Source: Marchantia polymorpha subsp. ruderalis
Lineage: Eukaryota; Streptophyta; Marchantiopsida; Marchantiales; Marchantiaceae
NCBI GenBank assembly: GCA_037833965.1
Contig: AP031351.1
Coordinates: 29,152,501 to 29,216,500 of the forward strand
Length of the DNA: 64,000 bases
Direction: 5' to 3'
Part shown: positions 57,204 to 64,000 of the stretch, piece after piece
Position numbering within the stretch: position 1 is the stretch's first letter
How the letters are laid out: every line of letters begins with the position of its first letter
Made by a program: the position numbers and the translations under genes
Notes under the pieces: generated by a model
Told to the model about the DNA's origin: nothing
Seen by the model: the letters and a program-made list of their open reading frames with translations, nothing else
Databases searched by the model: none

Positions 57204-60200
57204 ATGGTGGTCGAAGCGAGTGCGAACGGTCATGCAGGTTCAAAACATGCCGCATACGTGTCGCAACTTGAGGAGTATTGTTTCGCGCTGGGGGGGACCA
57301 AGCCCATTCACAGCATTCTCATTGCCAACAATGGAATGGCGGCTGTCAAGTTCATACGGAGCATTCGGATGTGGGCTTATGAGGCATTTGGGGTGGAAAA
57401 AGCAGTGACCCTCGTGGCTATGGCTACGCCTGAAGATATGCGTATCAATGCGGAGCACATTCGGATGGCTGATCAGTTCATTGAAGTTCCTGGAGGAACT
57501 AACAACAACAATTATGCAAATATACAGCTCATTGTTGAGGTGGGAAAGCTCGTCCTTACATTGTGTTCACTGAATTTTAGTCTTGATCAAGATTTGCCGT
57601 AATTGATTGATTCACGCTCACGGGAGTCACTGAGTTCGAGATTGAAGAAATTTGGGCAAGATGTGTACCACAAGTATTTTTTATAGGCAGTTGCTAACAG
57701 TAAGGACTCCCGAAGTTAGAAGTTGTAATGTTTTGAATAAATCACATGTGTCCTATGATGATCAAAGTCTTTGAATTGTCTACAGAGTTTCTAGTTTACT
57801 GCTAGGAAATGGAAGCCGATGTGTCATCAACGTTTTTCTTAAACCTTCCGCTTTAGTCCTTTTCTCTAGCGAACGAATACCTTCGGATTTCACGAACAAC
57901 GAGTTTGATGATAGTCACTGAATGTTTCCTTATTGTTTGAAATGTTTGCAGATTGCTGAACGTACGGGAGTATCAGCTGTATGGCCAGGATGGGGGCACG
58001 CATCCGAAGTTCCGGAACTCCCAGAGCAACTGGCTGCACGTGGAATTGTGTTCTTGGGACCTCCAGCTGAACCTATGGCAGCTTTGGGTGACAAGATTGG
58101 GTCTTCTATCATCGCCCAAGCTGCGGGTGTTCCGACAATGGCATGGAGTGGCTCGAATGTGAGTATGAGTCTAAATTCCGCCGAGAAGGTACCTTGTATC
58201 TACAGAGACAGTCGGTCTAGTTTATTGCATCACTGCATGTGTACATATTTCCCATGTCCCTTCACGAAACATTCTCTCACCAGTTGACGGTTCTTTCGTT
58301 GTGTGGTTATGATCACAGGTTTCAATAGCTTTTGAGAGTTGTTTGGAGCCTATTCCAGATGAGGTGTACAGAAAAGCGTGTGTATATACGACAGAAGAAG
58401 CTTTGGCCAGCTGCCAAATCATTGGGTATCCTGTCATGATTAAAGCATCATGGGGAGGCGGGGGTAAAGGTATTCGCAAGGTAAGAGACATGAAGGTGTA
58501 TATACGGAGTTTGTCTAAGTTATGAGGCAATGGAGCGCTGTATTTACACAATGAAGTACCCGACTGCAATTTTGGATGATCATTTTTTCTTGTCGCAGGT
58601 GAATTCTGATGACGAAGTGCGTGCATTGTTCAAGCAAGTTCAAGGAGAAGTACCAGGATCCCCCATTTTTACAATGAAGGTTGCGTCTCAGGTATGTTCT
58701 TAGAATCTGAAATATGACAAATGTAGGACGTTATTTCCACTTTGGCACCGTCAAACAGCTGGAAGTGTAAACGCTCCCCATCTCATGTGCATTTGTTTCT
58801 TTCACAGAGTAGACATCTGGAGGTGCAGCTCCTCGCCGATCAATTCGGTAACGTTGCGGCTCTACACAGCAGAGATTGCAGTGTACAGCGTCGTCATCAA
58901 AAGGTGTCCTGAAACCTCTTACTCTTTTCTTATAAACATGTGCTCGTGGTGTGCATGGTATTATCTCTGTTTTGGATTGCTCTGGGTTCAGCCATTTCAT
59001 GTACACAAGTTCCTACTCTTGATTTTGATGTCCGTGTCTTGTGTGGACAGATTATTGAAGAAGGTCCTATTACTGTCGCACCGCCTGAAACAATCAAGGC
59101 ATTGGAACAAGGAGCTTGTAGGCTGGCCAAATCTGTTAACTATGTGGGAGCTGCAACGGTTGAATATCTCTTCAGTATGGAAACTGGAGAGTTTTATTTT
59201 CTTGAACTTAATCCACGTTTGCAGGTATTCCAACCTAAAATGTCTTCCATCTTTGCCTTTCCTGAGCCATGTGGACTTTCAAAGAATAAATAAGATCATT
59301 TGGGAAACAATTGTTCAGAGAGGTGAATTGCGTAGGGAATATTACGTGCTCGTTAAAAGCGGGAATGACTTTTTTTGGAAAAGTAAAAGCTGGAACTCAA
59401 AACCTCCAAATCTTTCACCTCTTTTACAGGTCGAACATCCTGTTACAGAATGGATAGCAGAATTCAATATTCCTGCAGCTCAGCTGTGCATCGGAATGGG
59501 GATTCCTTTGTGGAGAATGCCTGGTGAGTACAATGCTCTAAGCATAGTGAGCCCGTGACAGGATATGGAAACCTCTTAGTTTACATTCTTTAATGTATCC
59601 TTTGGACCCGTGTTGCAGCCATCCTTTTTGGAAAGTGAAGATTTATGTTATCAAAACTTGTCATGTTTTTGGTGGTTCTCAGAAATGAGGCGATTCTATG
59701 GCAAGACCGTTGGTGAAGGTCTTCCTTCCTGGCGTGACATGGCGACTGTAGAACCTTTTGATTTTTTCACGACAGAGGCTACGAAGCCCAAAGGTCATGT
59801 TGTGGCTGTGCGCGTTACTAGTGAAGATCCCGATGATGGTTTCAAACCTACCAGTGGTCAAGTGCAGGAACTCAGTTTTCGAAGCAAGCCGAATGTTTGG
59901 GCCTACTTTTCTGTCAAGGTAAGGTTATAAATCTGGAATGTCATGCTCTCTGTGTAGCCTACAGGTATACCATGATTACATGTGAGTACACATTTCGTTA
60001 TCCTACTTTGACTCACACTCCCCTCCAGTATTTACATGACTATTGTGTTTCCGTGTCCTATCGCAGTCTGGCGGAGGTATTCATGAATTCTCGGACTCAC
60101 AGTTCGGTAAGTCTTATGGCCATGAGGATTCCCTTCATCAAGCTTGCTTCTGATTGTGGACATAGCCTTGCTTATGCTTGCTTCTATGAGAGTCTCAAAA

Positions 60201-63200
60201 CTATTCACAATATGACTCAGCCATAACAAAGAGATCAACTTTCTAGACTAACATCCGGTTTTGATTCAGGTCATGTGTTTGCGTACGGTGAGACTAGACC
60301 TATCGCCATAGCAAATATGGTTCTCGGTCTGAAGGAACTTCACATCAGAGGAGAAATACGCACTAATGTCGATTACACTGTGGATCTCCTACATGTACGT
60401 CTTTCAGACTCCAAGTTTATCACATGTGTGCCTACTTTTGAAATGAGCATTAATCATAATTTTGTTTCTTGCTACTGTCTATGAGACCCTGAACACAACA
60501 TTCGTCGCCCCTAAATTTCAATGACGACTAGCCACGCTTACCTCAGTGATTGTCCGTTACAGGATAAAGAGTACAGAGAAAACAACTTCCATACAGGATG
60601 GTTGGATAGTCGCATAGCCATGCGTGTCCGAGTTGAGAGACCACCTTGGAATTTATCTGTGGTTGGAGGTGCTTTATATGTAAGACACACTTGGGTTCTT
60701 CTTTCTCTAGCCATGAGGAAGTCTCTTCATTTGTTTTAATTAAGCTTAGGTAGTAGTAACCACTGTCGAGAATATGATACATCATACTCAGTGTAAATAG
60801 TTTTCTTTCAAAGATTGGATGCACCATCATATTCTTTAAGCTGATTAATGTGTCCGACGCCGCAGAGGGGAACTATGCTGACTGCATCCCGAGTCTTAGA
60901 ATACATTGGCTACCTTGAGAAAGGCCAGGTGCCACCCAAGGTATGTGTTCCACATCATTCACTACAGTCTTCGTGGCTGCTTCACGCTATTTTTTCAGGA
61001 AATAATTGAATCTGGATGTCGTGCGATGTTCACGGACCTTTTTAAAACGCATGCATACTCTTTCTAACACCTGGGCTTCAGTTGTCTCCTCCATTGTCAA
61101 ATAGGTGTTGTGTTTGTTTGTGAGAAACTTAATGTTTAGTTCTTTTGGTTTTACCTGGTTAAAACTCATGTGAACTGAACCCGTGTTCCAGCATATCTCT
61201 CTCGTGAGCTTCCAAGTGACTCTCAACATTGAAGGCTACAAATACACGGTAAGCATTGACATTCTGAGTTTCTGAACTATATGTAGAAACAGCTGTTTAT
61301 TATAATCAATCGGAATATTTCCTCTACTGACTTGACTGGCCTGAGCAGGTTGATATGACTAAGGGAGGGCCTGGTAGCTATCGCCTCGTACTCAATCAGT
61401 CCGAAGTCGAAGCTGAAGTGCACACATTACGTGATGGGGGTCTCCTAGTGCAAGTACGATCAATCGCCTTTCACTGGGTCGCTCGCTTTTAGCTATTTGT
61501 GAAATTTCATATGCATTTCTTTCGTCTGTTACTTCCACTTAATCCTGATTTTAATCAACATATAGACGTTCGAGTAACTCACACGGAACATTTTGCGCAA
61601 ACATAATGTTCAGTATATAGTTCCCCACATTTTATTTGCTAGCTAATCCAGGCACTCAACTACTTTTTGAACGAGGTAGAGCCTACTCAGTAGAATATGG
61701 ATTTGTCGATACGTGACCTGGTACCTTTGATACTCATATCTTATGATATGTTTTTTCAGCTGGACGGAAACAGTCACGTCGTTTATGCTGAAGAAGAGGC
61801 AGCAGGTACCCGTCTTCTCATTGACGGCCGAACCTGCCTGTTACAGGTAAACCAATCAAAATGCAGTTTTGTTCTTGTTTGGAGAGTTTCTTCATTGGTG
61901 CCGAAGCAGACGACTCACATGTTTCTTGTTGGAACAATCTTCGCAGAATGATCATGATCCCTCCCGCTTGATAGCTGAAACATCCTGCAAACTTCTTCGA
62001 TATCTAGTGGCTGATGGTAGCCATGTGAATGCCGACGCTCCCTACGCTGAAGTGGAAGTTATGAAAATGTGCATGCCACTAGTGACCCCTGCTTCCGGAA
62101 CAATCCACTGCAAGATGTCAGAGGGTTCTACTATGGCGGTGAGTTTTTTTTAGTTTTCTCAAGTTCGTGCTTAACTTCTAGTTCAATGTCTCATCGATCG
62201 TCTTCCCGGGCTTTCCTATAGATCTTAGGAGGACTCAAAGAACTACACTTCTGCCTCTTTATGTCTCGCTTGTGTTGACGAATGCTCCTCGTTGCGATAC
62301 TTATAATATGGTTGAATAATTCTGCGCAGCCCGGAGATCTGATAGCAGGGCTTGATTTGGACGATCCATCTGCCGTGAAGAAAGCTGTGCCCTTCGAAGG
62401 CAGTTTCCCTCCTCTTGGTCCACCAACAGCAGTTGCTGCTAAGGTTCATCAACGCTGTGCAGTTGCCGATGGTGCTGCAAGAATGGTTCTTGCAGGATAC
62501 GAGCATCCGATTGAAACGGTTCGTTGCCCTTATATGCAGTCCCTCCTTATACATTTTGAAAGGAACTGGGAAGCACGAAATGTATATGGAATGCTGTAAA
62601 AACTTAGCACCCCTTTGGGAACATCATTGACCTTAAATAATTTCTTGAACAACACAATTTCCTACCGTCAGCCACACATGGACCGTGGATGTATCATATA
62701 AACAGGAAATCAAGACTGAACGCACTAAAAAATTGTCAAGTAGCAAGTCGAACTAGTTTGGTGGCATTGGATTCCGGGGTCTTTTTGTTCTGACAACATG
62801 AGTGGGCGGGAATTGTCCATTTTTCGTGAGAGTACGAAAGTACTCAAAGTAGAGAAAACCTAGAATAGCTACACGCCGTTTGCTTTCAAAGACCTACTCT
62901 CCTAATGCAAGTGATCCAACTGCTGGTATCATTAAACAGGTTGTGCAGACTCTTCTTACTTGCCTGGATGATCCAGTGCTTCCGCTTTATCAGTGGCAGG
63001 AAAAGATGTCCATTCTGGGCACAAGATTGCCGAAGAATTTGAAGAACAAGGTAAGCATACATAGAGCATGACTGTCGTGTTTATGACGATTGTATTCGAT
63101 GAAGGGACCTAACGTCACCAGTCATAATCCAGTAATTTCATTGTTGTCTATTTATTGTATCATGCTTTGAAGACAATGCTCCATGTGCTGCCCAGTTGGT

Positions 63201-64000
63201 CCAACAGATATTGATCTTGCTTTGATTCCTGTCAACAATGGCCATCCGTCTGGTCCTATTGCTTGTTGAAATGTCTCGCAGTTGGATATGGAGTTCCGTG
63301 AGTATGAGACATCTTTCATTGACAACAAAGTTGTTGAATTCCCGGCGAAATCTTTGAAAGCGGCTATAGAAGTGAGTATATCATCCCCTTTGTAATTAAG
63401 TAATAGCCTTGTGTCTCTCTCCTTCTTAATGTCGAGTGGCGGAAACTGTTTGCGGCTGTTTTCTTAAAATACAGCGAAAGGATTTGGATATATGTCGATG
63501 AAGTACATAAACTAATCGGATCGTGCGCCTGGTAAAATTCTTGGGAGGGTATGCTGCTGATTGTAATAGGATCTATCTTTCATAGCCTGAAGTCCGAAAG
63601 CTCTAAGAGTAGTCATCGTAGGTCCCAGACATGACTTCACAACCCAAGTAAATGATGGTTTTGAAACGATTCCTTCCAAATGTATATCCACGAGTACAAT
63701 GTTTTTTTTCCTTGTACTTTCAGAGTCCTAGGCATTTGAGTGTCTAATCCTGGTCATTACTCAAAGGAGATCCAAAGTTACACGAAGGTGGACTAAAATG
63801 CTGTGCATCTTGTTTCGCTACATAATGAAATGTAAGTGCAACTTATGAATTTGTTTTCTCTCTCCAGGCTGCTATAGCTGAGGTACCAGAGAGTGATAGA
63901 TCGTCTATCATACGACTTGTGGAGCCTCTTGTGACTCTCGTTAAATCTTACGAGGGGGGACGCGAGAGTCATGCTCGTAGTACCGTGAAGTCGCTTTTTG
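57204..64000 (+). CDS. ACC1: Homomeric acetyl-CoA carboxylase, N-terminal part (runs off the window)
   Basis: Twenty exons: 57204-57539, 57952-58158, 58319-58480, 58599-58691, 58808-58903, 59051-59224, 59430-59523, 59683-59918, 60067-60106, 60270-60394, 60563-60679, 60866-60940, 61192-61248, 61349-61453, 61760-61846, 61947-62138, 62330-62518, 62940-63050, 63282-63371, 63868-64000+. All phases agree, giving about 906 codons of a family of about 2250. [14 protein letters not shown] opens the biotin carboxylase domain near residue 41. The ATP-grasp Gly loop is [11 protein letters not shown] (225-235), and [14 protein letters not shown] spans an exon junction with catalytic-type Arg354. The carrier motif EVMKM puts the biotinylated Lys at about 708. 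Then begins the central domain ([10 protein letters not shown]). The carboxyltransferase part lies beyond the edge. The enzyme makes malonyl-CoA for fatty-acid elongation and flavonoids. Only about 40 residues precede the carboxylase and no transit peptide is evident, so a cytosolic form is inferred. ATG 57204 has a strong GCCATGG context. Confidence 0.97.

Noticed and set aside
58785..59558. 257-codon plus-strand frame crossing ACCase introns
   Set aside because: It reads through introns in another frame and shares only pieces with the real exons. The exon chain with conserved ACCase residues explains the region.

Overview
The window reads as nuclear DNA of a land plant. A member of the plant-specific FLZ zinc-finger family lies next to eukaryotic housekeeping genes with many short introns and plant-type splice sites. 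Gene spacing of roughly one gene per 10-15 kb, very GA/CT-rich leaders full of GCGA/GCAAG runs, and otherwise unannotatable intergenic DNA make a bryophyte the best guess, most likely a liverwort such as Marchantia. The species is an inference, not something I can prove from sequence alone.

Layout. At 0.4-3.6 kb (+) is an FLZ-domain gene with two coding exons and a leader of more than 1 kb that is almost free of ATG. From 3.7 to 30.7 kb no intact gene is visible. This stretch holds GA/CT microsatellites, three strong G-quadruplex motifs, a pair of tRNA-like B-box segments, a kinase-like C-terminal fragment, several LRR-like open frames on the minus strand, and two unusually perfect hairpins 430 bp apart. 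At 30.7-35.4 kb (-) is a complete 12-exon NOL9/Grc3-type polynucleotide 5'-hydroxyl kinase gene of 732 codons. Coding-looking but unresolved exons lie just upstream of it, to 36.5 kb. From 37.4 to 39.2 kb is a strongly AT-rich island. At 40.8-41.7 kb (+) is a complete two-exon SYS1 gene. From 41.8 to 57.1 kb is a second gene-poor stretch with another AT-rich island, a MITE-like element with 33-bp terminal inverted repeats and an 85-bp tandem duplication. At 57.2-64.0 kb (+) are the first 20 coding exons of a cytosolic-type homomeric acetyl-CoA carboxylase, covering the biotin carboxylase and biotin carrier parts. That gene runs off the right edge.

The four recognised genes are not a pathway: SnRK1-associated FLZ signalling, ribosomal RNA processing (NOL9), Golgi trafficking (SYS1) and fatty-acid precursor supply (ACCase). 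Exon chains were built by hand from splice sites, reading phase and family knowledge. The ACCase and SYS1 chains stay in frame throughout, as does NOL9 apart from one uncertain junction. I found no clear tRNA, rRNA, CRISPR or intact autonomous transposon, and no convincing undescribed multi-gene system. The most unusual structures are the paired perfect hairpins near 17 kb, the MITE-like element near 48.2 kb and the ATG-depleted FLZ leader with two five-codon uORFs.
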